Positions 42,473 through 50,917 of a DNA stretch of 64,000 nucleotides are shown here, piece after piece. The notes beneath the pieces are model-generated. The model saw only the letters and a list, made by a program, of their open reading frames with translations. It ran no database searches and was not told the DNA's origin. Every line of letters starts with the position of its first letter. The stretch's first letter is position 1. The translations under genes and the position numbers were made by a program. This stretch comes from an uncultured Eubacteriales bacterium (GTDB lineage: Bacteria; Bacillota; Clostridia; Lachnospirales; Lachnospiraceae). The stretch lies in the NCBI GenBank assembly GCA_900545225.1, contig UQXZ01000004.1:62001-126000 (forward strand), given 5' to 3'.

Positions 42473-42955
42473 ATGATTATAAGAAAAGCTGTAAATGAAG
42501 ATATCCCTGAATTAATAAGACTTCTTCATCAGGCAAATTATGTACATTCATCAAAAAGGCCTGATATTTTCAAGAGAAATATCACAAAATATACTCCTGA
42601 GCAGATTGAAGGAATTATAGCAAATGAAGATGCTCCTATATTTGTTGCTCAGAAAGAAGACAGAAAGGGTGAGCCGATTCTCGGTTACGTATTCCTTCAG
42701 ATTGGTGAGTTTAAGGACGACCAGAAAATGTCTGACAGAAAATATGCTTACTATGATGATGTATGCGTGGATGCTGAAGCAAGAAGAATGGGAGTTGGAA
42801 AGGCACTTATGCAGTACGCTGAGGATTACGCAAAAGAGTGCGGATGCTACAATATCGAACTCCATGTATGGGAGTTAAATCCCGGAGCTTTAGAATTCTA
42901 TAAGGATTTCGGCATGGTTCCACAGTATACTTCCATGGAGAAGGTTCTTAAGTAA
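42473..42955 (+). CDS. GNAT-family N-acetyltransferase
   Basis: 160 aa from ATG 42473 (GGCGG upstream; an ATG at 42455 is also in frame). MIIRKAVNEDIPELIRLL is a usual GNAT opening; the acetyl-CoA loop is VDAEARRMGVGKALMQYAE (about residues 103-121), then LHVWELNPGALEFYKDFGM. The substrate is unknown. It starts 22 bases after arcC and is probably co-transcribed with it; an inverted repeat follows at 42992. Confidence 0.88.
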   Translation: MIIRKAVNEDIPELIRLLHQANYVHSSKRPDIFKRNITKYTPEQIEGIIANEDAPIFVAQKEDRKGEPILGYVFLQIGEFKDDQKMSDRKYAYYDDVCVDAEARRMGVGKALMQYAEDYAKECGCYNIELHVWELNPGALEFYKDFGMVPQYTSMEKVLK

Positions 42956-42991
42956 TATTAAATTACATTTTTGCATGTGATTTTACATATT

Positions 42992-43024
42992 AATGGATAA
43001 GTGAGTAACGGGCACTTATCCATT
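42992..43024 (+). terminator. Hairpin after arcC-GNAT
   Basis: AATGGATAAGTG / CACTTATCCATT, 12 bp perfect, 9-base loop. The T run after it is weak, so termination is likely but not certain. Confidence 0.6.
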
Positions 43025-43136
43025 TGGTGTGTGTATGCATTTAAGTCATATACATATTATTTATGTTGTATATGACTTATTGCATTGACATATATTTATA
43101 ATTGCTTTAATTTATAAATGTAATATAAATATGACC

Positions 43137-43298
43137 TTGTAAAGGGGAGTAGCTTGCATAAACGCGAGTTTATGTTTATTAGATCGTCAACGCGGCATAA
43201 AAGCCCGGTCAATAAATAATTAGCGAGACTTTTACATAATTTCAGTTTTATTTCCCAAAGTGGAATTTAATTGAAATTATGTGGAGGTCTCGTTTTTT
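43137..43298 (+). promoter_or_regulatory. yybP-ykoY (manganese) riboswitch with terminator
   Basis: The hallmark AAAGGGGAGTAGC (43141-43153) is followed by ATCGTCAACGCGGC, CCCGGTCAATAA and the closing GCGAGAC. The expression platform is a long stem: CGAGAC...ACATAATTTCA pairs with TGAAATTATG...GTCTCG (43287-43292), then TTTTTT. Family members bind Mn2+ and relieve termination ahead of metal-export genes. The next gene is a CaCA-type antiporter starting 16 bases later. A -35-like TTGACA lies at about 43085. Confidence 0.88.
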
Positions 43299-43313
43299 AG
43301 AAAGGTTTGAATT

Positions 43314-44255
43314 ATGATATTTGTTCAATTTCTTTTATTAGCATTAGGTTTCGCCATGCTTATCAAGGGTGCCGACTGGTTCGTAAGTGGTGCGGCCGGA
43401 ATTGCTACAAGATTCGGAATTCCACAGATAGTTATAGGACTTACAATCGTTGCCATGGGAACAAGTGCTCCTGAGGCAGCGGTTAGTATTTCATCATCTG
43501 TAGGCGGAAGTGCTGATATTACAATAGGAAATATTGTAGGTAGTAACATTCTCAACATCCTTATTATTCTCGGTATTACGGCAACGATGGTTCCAATAGC
43601 GGTTGCAAGAGGAACAATTAAAGTTGAAATTCCTTTTATGATAGCTATAACAGTAGTGCTTTTGTTGTTAGGTTTGGATGGCAATATTACATTTGTTGAT
43701 GCTCTTATACTTTTAGGATTATTTGCGGTATATATGATTTATCTGTTTAGACAGGCTAAACGAGGGAAAAGTGTGGAAGAAGACCTGCCGGAAGAACATC
43801 ACAGAAAGCCTAAGAGTATTTTAGGATTGATTATACTTACAGTAATCGGTGTTGTGGTTATCATCTTCGGAAGTCAGATTACTGTTAATTCAGCAACTGA
43901 AATTGCAAGATTCTTCGGTGCCAGCGAAAGGTTCATCGGACTTACCGTAGTAGCCTTGGGTACATCTCTTCCTGAATTATTCACATCTGTAACTGCAGCT
44001 AAAAAAGGCAATGCTGATATTGCTATAGGTAATATTGTAGGAAGTAACATCTTTAATATATTATTTATTGTCGGAATTTCTGGACTTATAACAACTATTC
44101 CTTTCGCTTCGTCATTTATAATAGATACAATTATAAGTATCGGAGCAAGTGTATTGCTGTTGGTGTTCTGTCTAATTAATAAAGCTCTAAGAAGATATGC
44201 AGGAATTATCTTCCTGATCGGCTATACAGCATATTTTATATATCTATTAAATTGA
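43314..44255 (+). CDS. CaCA-family cation antiporter (YrbG-like), riboswitch-controlled
   Basis: 313 aa with ten membrane helices in two inverted halves. Each half carries an alpha repeat: GLTIVAMGTSAPEAAVS with GNIVGSNILNI, and GLTVVALGTSLPELFTS with GNIVGSNIFNI. These are the ion-binding motifs of Na+/Ca2+ exchangers. A central cytoplasmic loop (KRGKSVEEDLPEEHHRKPKS) separates the halves. The Mn2+ riboswitch upstream suggests that the physiological export substrate may be manganese rather than, or as well as, calcium. Confidence 0.92.
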   Translation: MIFVQFLLLALGFAMLIKGADWFVSGAAGIATRFGIPQIVIGLTIVAMGTSAPEAAVSISSSVGGSADITIGNIVGSNILNILIILGITATMVPIAVARGTIKVEIPFMIAITVVLLLLGLDGNITFVDALILLGLFAVYMIYLFRQAKRGKSVEEDLPEEHHRKPKSILGLIILTVIGVVVIIFGSQITVNSATEIARFFGASERFIGLTVVALGTSLPELFTSVTAAKKGNADIAIGNIVGSNIFNILFIVGISGLITTIPFASSFIIDTIISIGASVLLLVFCLINKALRRYAGIIFLIGYTAYFIYLLN

Positions 44256-44345
44256 TAAGTTCACATTTGCAAAGAAAAATATAAATATGAATATTTGTAA
44301 AGAATGCAGAGATAAATTGTATATATCTTCATAAGGAGATGAATT

Positions 44346-44657
44346 ATGATAATAGTTAATACAGATTACATTTCGGGGAAAAATCTTGAAACGATAGGAC
44401 TTGTTCAGGGAACGATGGTCCAAAGCAAACATATTGGAAGAGATTTTGCTGCCAGCTTTAAAGGGCTTGTAGGTGGTGAAATTAGGGGTTATACTGAGAT
44501 GATGAATGAATCAAGAAATGTTGCTATTCAAAGAATGATTGAGGAAGCACAGCGATTAGGAGCGGATGCAGTTGTAAATGTAAAATTTGGAACTTCATCT
44601 ATCGTTCAGGGGGCTGCTGAAGTTATTGCATACGGAACTGCCGTAAAATTTATTTAA
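44346..44657 (+). CDS. YbjQ/UPF0145 family protein
   Basis: 103 aa with AAGGAG upstream. TTDYISGK-type start (VNTDYISGKNLETIGLVQG), then GLVGGEIRGYTEMMNESR, then RLGADAVVNVKFGTS are the conserved blocks of the YbjQ family, which forms pentamers. The function is not known. It is a single gene convergent with the acyl-CoA ligase, sharing a bidirectional terminator. Confidence 0.9.
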   Translation: MIIVNTDYISGKNLETIGLVQGTMVQSKHIGRDFAASFKGLVGGEIRGYTEMMNESRNVAIQRMIEEAQRLGADAVVNVKFGTSSIVQGAAEVIAYGTAVKFI

Positions 44658-44681
44658 GTTAATATAATAATATAAAAATAT

Positions 44682-44738
44682 ACATAAAAAATACCCTTTC
44701 CGCCGGATGGTGACCCGGCTGAAGGGGTATTTTTATGT
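44682..44738. terminator. Bidirectional terminator between convergent genes
   Basis: ACATAAAAAATACCC ... GGGGTATTTTTATGT with inner CCGG pairing. It has an A run on one side and a T run on the other, so it can stop both ybjQ and the minus-strand ligase. Confidence 0.9.
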
Positions 44739-44788
44739 AACATTATGTAAACGGAAAAGAGCGGCAAGTATATATGTTACCGATTTAT

Positions 44789-46423
44789 TTATCCTTCGCT
44801 CTGTTTTTCTACAAGTCTTGTTCCTGCATATCTTTCTCTGAGAACAGTTTTAGCAATCTTACCTGTAGGGTTACGTGGAACGTCAGCAAATATAATATTT
44901 CTTGGTCTCTTATATCTTGGAAGATCCTCACAGAACTTGTCGATATCTTCCTTTGTACATGTTCTGCCTTCTTTTAACTTAATAATGGCAGTTGTGATTT
45001 CACCTAATCTCTCATCAGGAGTTCCGATTACGGCAACATCAAGGATATCAGGGTGTGATGAAAGGAAGTTTTCAATCTGAACAGGGTAAATATTTTCACC
45101 ACCAGAGATAACAACGTCCTTCTTTCTGTCTACAAGGTAAATGAATCCGTCCTCGTCCTGACGTGCCATATCACCTGTAAATAACCATCCGTCCTTAAGC
45201 GTCTCAGCTGTAGCCTTAGGGTTTTTGTAATATTCAACCATTACACCGTCACCCTTTACACAAAGCTCGCCAACTTCGCCGTTTTCAACTTCATTTCCTG
45301 CGTCATCAACGATTTTAACCTGCCATCTGTAGCCGGGGATACCGATAGCACCAACCTTGTGGATATTTTCCATTCCAAGGTGAACGCATCCCGGACCTGT
45401 AGACTCTGATAAACCATAGTTTGTATCGTACTTATGGTTATGGAAGTAACCCTTCCAGCGCTTAATAAGACTTGGTGGAACAGGCTGAGCTCCAATGTGC
45501 ATAAGTCTCCACTGATCTAAGTCATAATCTTCAAGCTTAATTGTTCCGTCTTCGATTGCGGCAAGAATATCCTGTGCCCATGGAACAAGAAGCCATACGA
45601 TAGTACAGTGCTCTCTTGAAACTGCATCAAATATACTCTTTGGTTTATTACCCTTTAATAATACGGCCTTTCCTCCTGTGTAAAGTGAACCGAACCAGTG
45701 CATTTTAGCACCTGTGTGGTAAAGAGGAGGAATACATAAGAATACGTCATCATGAGTTGTCTCATGGTGAATTGCTTCCATTTCAGCAGACTGCATAAGA
45801 GCCTTGTGGTTAAGAAGAATAGCCTTAGGGAATCCGGTTGTTCCTGAAGAGAAGTAGATTGCGGCATTATCGTCATCTTTAAGCTCTATATTAGGAGCGA
45901 TACTGCTGAAGTTGGCAACCCAGTGGAAGTAATCCTCAGCAAACGATGGAGCAGGACTTCCTACATAGAATAAAATAGTCTCCTTGCTTAAGTCATTTGC
46001 AATAGCTTCCATACGGCCGATAAATTCAGGACCGAAGAATAATACATCAATATCGGCAAGCTTTACGCAGTAATCGATTTCATTTGATGTATATCTGAAG
46101 TTTAAAGGAACTGCGATGGCGCCGCATTTGAGGATACCGAAGTATATTGGAAGCCACTCAAGGCAGTTCATAAGAAGAATACCAACCTTCTGTCCCGCCT
46201 TAATACCGCGGTTAAGAAGTAAATTTGCACATCTGTTGGCTTTTTCATCTAATACGGACCATGAAATTTCTCTTCTGTAAGGTACAGTGGAAGTTGGCTG
46301 TACAAGCTCATACTCATTCCATGTAATTCTTGAAGGTTCACTTAATTCCGGATTGATTTCCACAAGAGCTGTTTCGTTAGGATATTCTTTTGCGTTTCTC
46401 GTAAGTAGATCTGTGATAGGCAT
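44789..46423 (-). CDS. AMP-forming acyl-CoA synthetase
   Basis: 544 aa from ATG 46423. Adenylation motifs are complete: P-loop IYFSSGTTGFPKAI (about residue 190), YGLSESTGPG, the hinge GDMARQDEDGFIYLVDRKKDVV and C-terminal NPTGKIAKTVLRE with the catalytic Lys. An insertion (LSEPSRITWNEYELVQP) in the first 45 residues is unusual. The enzyme class activates a carboxylic acid as acyl-AMP, then acyl-CoA; the substrate is not certain. It is divergent from the iorA operon, which includes a phenylacetate-CoA ligase, so an aryl or branched acid is a reasonable guess. Confidence 0.9.
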   Translation of the reverse strand: MPITDLLTRNAKEYPNETALVEINPELSEPSRITWNEYELVQPTSTVPYRREISWSVLDEKANRCANLLLNRGIKAGQKVGILLMNCLEWLPIYFGILKCGAIAVPLNFRYTSNEIDYCVKLADIDVLFFGPEFIGRMEAIANDLSKETILFYVGSPAPSFAEDYFHWVANFSSIAPNIELKDDDNAAIYFSSGTTGFPKAILLNHKALMQSAEMEAIHHETTHDDVFLCIPPLYHTGAKMHWFGSLYTGGKAVLLKGNKPKSIFDAVSREHCTIVWLLVPWAQDILAAIEDGTIKLEDYDLDQWRLMHIGAQPVPPSLIKRWKGYFHNHKYDTNYGLSESTGPGCVHLGMENIHKVGAIGIPGYRWQVKIVDDAGNEVENGEVGELCVKGDGVMVEYYKNPKATAETLKDGWLFTGDMARQDEDGFIYLVDRKKDVVISGGENIYPVQIENFLSSHPDILDVAVIGTPDERLGEITTAIIKLKEGRTCTKEDIDKFCEDLPRYKRPRNIIFADVPRNPTGKIAKTVLRERYAGTRLVEKQSEG

Positions 46424-46752
46424 GATAAACCCCTTTATATTTTAAGTGTCAATCAGATATCTTTATAAATATCTTTTTCAAAATCAAACATATCTAATAA
46501 TTGTACAAGTTTTACACATTAAGTTCAATATTAAAACTTCTTAGTGTTGCCTAATTACCATACAAAAATGTATAATCTATTCTGTATAATTTTATAATTT
46601 AAATAAAAAGTTTATACTAAATAAATAAATCAGTTTTTTTACAGTTTTGGGTTAGATGTCAGCGGACAAAAAGTTTTTACTATTTGTGTATTTATCATAT
46701 TTAATAAATGCTTTTCGTGGGTTGATATATGTTTGAGACCAAGGGGGCAGTT
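46424..46752. other. Divergent promoter region between the ligase and the iorA operon
   Basis: 329 very AT-rich bases. I see no palindrome longer than about 8 bp and no riboswitch signature; promoters in both directions must lie here. Confidence 0.5.
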
Positions 46753-48510
46753 ATGAAAGAATTAATGCTTGGTAATAAGGCATTCGCCAGAGGTTTATAC
46801 GAAGCCGGATGTACATTTGCATCAAGTTATCCTGGTACACCAAGTACAGAGATAACAGAAGAAGCGGCTAAGTACGAAGAAATTTATTGTGAGTGGGCTC
46901 CAAATGAAAAGGTTGCCATGGAAGCGGCATTTGGTGCATCTCTTGCAGGTAAGCGTGCATTCTGCGGAATGAAGCACGTTGGATTAAATGTTGCGGCAGA
47001 TCCACTTTTCACAATGTCTTACACAGGTGTAAGAGGCGGACTTGTTGTTGGTGTCGCTGATGATCCGGGAATGCATTCTTCACAGAATGAGCAGGATACA
47101 AGACATCACGCAATCGCAAGTAAGATTCCTGTATTAGAGCCGTCTGATTCACAGGAAACTCTAGAGTTCGTTAAGATTGCATTTGATATTTCAGAGAGAT
47201 TTGATACTCCTGTAATCGTTAAGATGTGTACAAGAATTTCTCATTCACAGTCTGTAGTTGATACAAGTGAAAGAGAAGAAAGAGAAACTATTCCTTATGT
47301 AAAGGATCCTGCAAAGTACGTAATGGTACCTGCAAATGCCAAGATCCGTCATCCATTTGTTGAGGAAAGAACAAAGAAGCTTGCTGAATGGGGTAACACA
47401 AGCGGTATTAACCGTGTTGAAAAGGCAGCTGATCCTGAATGTAAGAGAGGCTTTATTACAGGCTCAACATCTTACCAGTATATTAAGGAAGTATTTGGTG
47501 ATTCTGTTTCTGTTCTTAAGCTTGGAATGCCTTACCCATTTCCGGATGAACTCATTAAGGAATTTGCTAAGGATCTCGATGACATTACAGTTGCTGAGGA
47601 AATGGATCCAATCGTAGAAGAGCATTGCAAGGCACTTGGCATCAATGTTCACGGTAAGGACCTTCTTCCAATGGTTGGCGAGTATTCTCAGAACTTAATC
47701 GCTAAGGTTCTCGCAGGTCAGGAAGTAGACGAGGAGTCAAAGTGTGATATCGAAACACCTGTAAGACCTCCTATTATGTGTCCCGGATGTCCTCACAGAG
47801 GTATTTTCTACACATTAAAGAGAAATAAGTGCATCGTTATCGGTGATATCGGATGTTACACTCTTGCAGCTGCTGAGCCACTTGCATCAATGGATATGAC
47901 ACTTTGTATGGGTGCGTCAGTAAGTGCAACTCACGGTTTCTTAAAGGCTCTCGGCGAAGATGCTCCTAAAAATGTTGTTGGTGTTATTGGTGATTCAACA
48001 TTTATCCATTCAGGTATGACAGGTCTTGCAGAAATTGCATATAACCAGTCAAATGCTACTATCGTTATTCTTGATAACTCAACTACAGGTATGACAGGTC
48101 AGCAGGAAAATCCTACAACAGGCTATAACATCAAGGGTGATCCCGCAGGTAAGATTGACCTTGAAGCTCTTGTAAAGGCTATGGGTATCAGAAGAGTAAG
48201 AGTTGTAGATCCATTAGATCTTAAGGCATGTAATGCTGTTGTTAAGGAAGAACTTGCAGCAGATGAGCCTTCTGTAATTATTACAAGAAGACCTTGTGTA
48301 CTCTTAAAGTCAGTTAAGAAGTTACCTGCTCTCAGAGTTAATCCTGATAAATGTACAGGTTGTGGCGCATGCATGAAGATCGGATGTCCTGCTCTTGCAA
48401 TGAAGGACGGTAAGGTTGTTGTAGACGAGACACTCTGTGTAGGAAGCGGCTGTAATTTATGTACTCAGATGTGTGGTTTCGGCGCTTTTGAGTATCCGGG
48501 AGAGGAGTAA
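46753..48510 (+). CDS. iorA: Indolepyruvate:ferredoxin oxidoreductase, alpha subunit
   Basis: 585 aa from ATG 46753, set by AAGGGGGC; an ATG at 46729 precedes that site. The N-terminal half has SSYPGTPSTEITEEAA and NEKVAMEAAFGASLAG, as in IorA. The thiamine-diphosphate site is GDIGCYTLA...CMGASVSATHG...GVIGDSTFIHSG. The C-terminus carries two ferredoxin clusters (CTGCGACMKIGCPA and CVGSGCNLCTQMCGF). With IorB it decarboxylates arylpyruvates from Trp, Tyr and Phe to aryl-acetyl-CoA, reducing ferredoxin. First gene of a five-gene operon. Confidence 0.96.
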   Translation: MKELMLGNKAFARGLYEAGCTFASSYPGTPSTEITEEAAKYEEIYCEWAPNEKVAMEAAFGASLAGKRAFCGMKHVGLNVAADPLFTMSYTGVRGGLVVGVADDPGMHSSQNEQDTRHHAIASKIPVLEPSDSQETLEFVKIAFDISERFDTPVIVKMCTRISHSQSVVDTSEREERETIPYVKDPAKYVMVPANAKIRHPFVEERTKKLAEWGNTSGINRVEKAADPECKRGFITGSTSYQYIKEVFGDSVSVLKLGMPYPFPDELIKEFAKDLDDITVAEEMDPIVEEHCKALGINVHGKDLLPMVGEYSQNLIAKVLAGQEVDEESKCDIETPVRPPIMCPGCPHRGIFYTLKRNKCIVIGDIGCYTLAAAEPLASMDMTLCMGASVSATHGFLKALGEDAPKNVVGVIGDSTFIHSGMTGLAEIAYNQSNATIVILDNSTTGMTGQQENPTTGYNIKGDPAGKIDLEALVKAMGIRRVRVVDPLDLKACNAVVKEELAADEPSVIITRRPCVLLKSVKKLPALRVNPDKCTGCGACMKIGCPALAMKDGKVVVDETLCVGSGCNLCTQMCGFGAFEYPGEE

Positions 48511-48514
48511 TTCT

Positions 48515-49090
48515 ATGGAAACAAAAAATATAATGATCGTAGGAGTTGGCGGACAGGGTTCTCTCCTTGCGAGTAAGCTTTTAGGAAGATTATTTATGAA
48601 CAAGGGATACGATGTAAAGGTGTCTGAAGTTCATGGAATGAGCCAGAGAGGCGGAAGCGTAGTTACATATGTAAGATACGGTGATTCTGTAGGTTCTCCT
48701 GTTGTAGATAAGGGCGAAGCAGATTATATCGTTTCATTTGAAATGCTTGAAGCTGCAAGGTATGCAGATTATTTAAAGCCAACAGGTAAGATTATCACAA
48801 GTAAGCAGGAAATCGACCCAATGCCTGTTATTACAGGTGCTGCAAAGTATCCTGAAGATATTGCAAAGAGAGTTAAGGAAGACGGCATTTCTATAGATGC
48901 CATCGACAGCTTATCTCTTGCATTAGAGGCAGGTAATCCTAAGGCTGCAAACATCGTTCTTATCGGAAGACTTTCTCATTATTTCGATTTCCCTAAGGAA
49001 GACTGGATTGAAGCCATTGAGCAGGTAGTTCCTGCCAAGTTTGTTGAGTTAAACAAAAAGGCATTTGAATTAGGCGAAAAGGCAGAATAA
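48515..49090 (+). CDS. iorB: Indolepyruvate:ferredoxin oxidoreductase, beta subunit
   Basis: 191 aa from ATG 48515 (GAGAGGAG upstream), 4 bases after iorA. The gamma-type 2-oxoacid oxidoreductase fold shows in IMIVGVGGQGSLLASKLLG, VSEVHGMSQRGGSVVTYVR and a C-terminal helix. It completes the IorAB enzyme with the subunit upstream. Length is normal for IorB. Confidence 0.95.
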   Translation: METKNIMIVGVGGQGSLLASKLLGRLFMNKGYDVKVSEVHGMSQRGGSVVTYVRYGDSVGSPVVDKGEADYIVSFEMLEAARYADYLKPTGKIITSKQEIDPMPVITGAAKYPEDIAKRVKEDGISIDAIDSLSLALEAGNPKAANIVLIGRLSHYFDFPKEDWIEAIEQVVPAKFVELNKKAFELGEKAE

Positions 49091-49140
49091 TTTAAAACAT
49101 TAAAAATATTACTATCAATTAACATCAATAGGAGATTATG

Positions 49141-50442
49141 ATGGGTAACTATTTTCAGAAAGATATAGAATGCGCTGACAGAGAAGTAATTCGTGACATT
49201 CAGAGCAGAAGACTTGTAGAACAGGTAAAACATGTCTGGGACAATGTTGCACCTTACAGAAAGAAAATGGAAGAAGCAGGTCTTACACCTGATGATATTA
49301 AGTCTGTAGATGACTTACATAAGCTTCCGTTTACAGAAAAGAGCTTCCTCAGAGATAACTATCCTGACGGCCTTTTAGCCGTTCCACAGAGAGATTGTGT
49401 AAGAATCCATTCTACATCAGGAACAACAGGAAAAAGAGTTGTTGCATACTATACACAGGAAGATATTGATTTATGGAACGACTGCTGTGCAAGAGCTATT
49501 GTTGCAGCGGGCGGTACAGCTGACGACGTATGTCAGGTAGCATACGGATACGGCCTTTTCACAGGTGGTGCAGGCCTTGACGGCGGCAGCCATAAGGTTG
49601 GATGTCTTACAATTCCTGCTTCATCAGGAAATACTCAGAGACAGATTATGTTCATCCAGGATTTAAAGGCAACTATATTATGCTGTACACCTTCATATGC
49701 GGCTTACATTGGTGAGTCAATGAAGGAAATGGGCCTTGGCCCTGATGATATTCCTTTAAAGGCCGGTATTTTCGGTGCTGAAGCATGGTCTGAGGGAATG
49801 AGACACGACATCGAAAATACTCTTGGAATTAAGGCTTATGATATTTACGGTCTTACAGAGTTATCAGGTCCGGGTGTTGCATTTGAATGTGAAGAACAGC
49901 ACGGAATGCACATCAACGAAGATCATTTCATCGCTGAAATTATCGATCCTGATACAGGTGAGGTTCTTCCTGATGGTGAAAAGGGTGAATTAGTATTTAC
50001 TTCAATTTCTAAGAAGGCATTCCCTCTTTTAAGATACAGAACAAGAGATATCTGTATTTTATCAAGAGAGAAATGTTCATGTGGCAGAACACATGTAAGA
50101 ATGACAAAGCCACTTGGAAGAACAGACGATATGCTTATCGTTCGTGGTGTAAATGTATTCCCAACTCAGATTGAGACAGTTCTTATGAACAACGGTTACG
50201 CTGCAAATTACCAGATTATCGTAGACAGAGAGAACAACAACGATACATTAGATGTACATATTGAAATGACACCTGACATCTTTACGGATAATGTAGGTAA
50301 AATTACTCAGATGCAGAAAGCATTATCAACTGAGCTTCACTCTATGCTCGGTATCAGAGCAGATGTTACTCTTGTTGCACCTAAATCAATCATTAGATCT
50401 GAAGGTAAGGCTGTAAGAATCATTGACAAGAGAAAAATATAA
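49141..50442 (+). CDS. paaK: Phenylacetate-CoA ligase family protein
   Basis: 433 aa. Starts at 49138 and 49141 are adjacent; GGAG spacing favours 49141. Motifs are STSGTTGKRVVAYYT (P-loop), YGLTELSGPG, RYRTRDI, GRTDDMLIVRGVNVFPTQIE, and IRSEGKAVRIIDKR at the end. In operons with iorAB the ligase can run towards acid release with ATP gain, or activate imported aryl acids. The adjacent ACT protein and SSS symporter support an aromatic amino acid or aryl acid pathway. Confidence 0.92.
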   Translation: MGNYFQKDIECADREVIRDIQSRRLVEQVKHVWDNVAPYRKKMEEAGLTPDDIKSVDDLHKLPFTEKSFLRDNYPDGLLAVPQRDCVRIHSTSGTTGKRVVAYYTQEDIDLWNDCCARAIVAAGGTADDVCQVAYGYGLFTGGAGLDGGSHKVGCLTIPASSGNTQRQIMFIQDLKATILCCTPSYAAYIGESMKEMGLGPDDIPLKAGIFGAEAWSEGMRHDIENTLGIKAYDIYGLTELSGPGVAFECEEQHGMHINEDHFIAEIIDPDTGEVLPDGEKGELVFTSISKKAFPLLRYRTRDICILSREKCSCGRTHVRMTKPLGRTDDMLIVRGVNVFPTQIETVLMNNGYAANYQIIVDRENNNDTLDVHIEMTPDIFTDNVGKITQMQKALSTELHSMLGIRADVTLVAPKSIIRSEGKAVRIIDKRKI

Positions 50443-50460
50443 TTAACGGAGGAAATGACC

Positions 50461-50895
50461 ATGAGTATTATGCAGATCTCTGTATTTTTAGAGAATAAAT
50501 CAGGCGCCCTCGCTAACCTTACTTCTGTACTCGCTGAAAATAAAGTGAATCTTCAGGCTATGAATGTTGCTGAAACAAGTGAGTTCGGTATTGTAAGAAT
50601 GATAGTTGAAGATGTCTACAATGCAGCGAACATACTTAAGGAAGAGGGATACGTATGTAAACTCACACCTGTTGTTGCAATTACAATCGGAGACACACCG
50701 GGCAGTCTTAATGATACTATCAGTATTCTTAACACTGCAGGTATAGACGTTGATTATATGTATGCATTCTTAGGAGGAAGAGCAAAAGATACTGCTCACA
50801 TTATTCTTAAGGTTGCAGATAACTCAGCAGCGGAGGCCGCTTTACGAGCTAAGGGCGTTGAGCTCTTAACGCAGGAAGAGGCTGGAGAGTTGTAA
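50461..50895 (+). CDS. Tandem ACT-domain protein
   Basis: 144 aa from ATG 50461 (GGAGG at 50448-50452; the ATG at 50455 is only 2 bases from it). Two ACT domains: residues 1-68 (SVFLENKSGALANLTSVLAE...) and 69-140 (TIGDTPGSLNDTISILNTAG...). Such two-ACT proteins often sit next to paaK and iorAB and are thought to sense aromatic amino acids. It could control the ligase or the transporter allosterically; direct evidence is not visible. Confidence 0.9.
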   Translation: MSIMQISVFLENKSGALANLTSVLAENKVNLQAMNVAETSEFGIVRMIVEDVYNAANILKEEGYVCKLTPVVAITIGDTPGSLNDTISILNTAGIDVDYMYAFLGGRAKDTAHIILKVADNSAAEAALRAKGVELLTQEEAGEL

Positions 50896-50917
50896 TAACT
50901 AGGAAGGTATTGAACAG

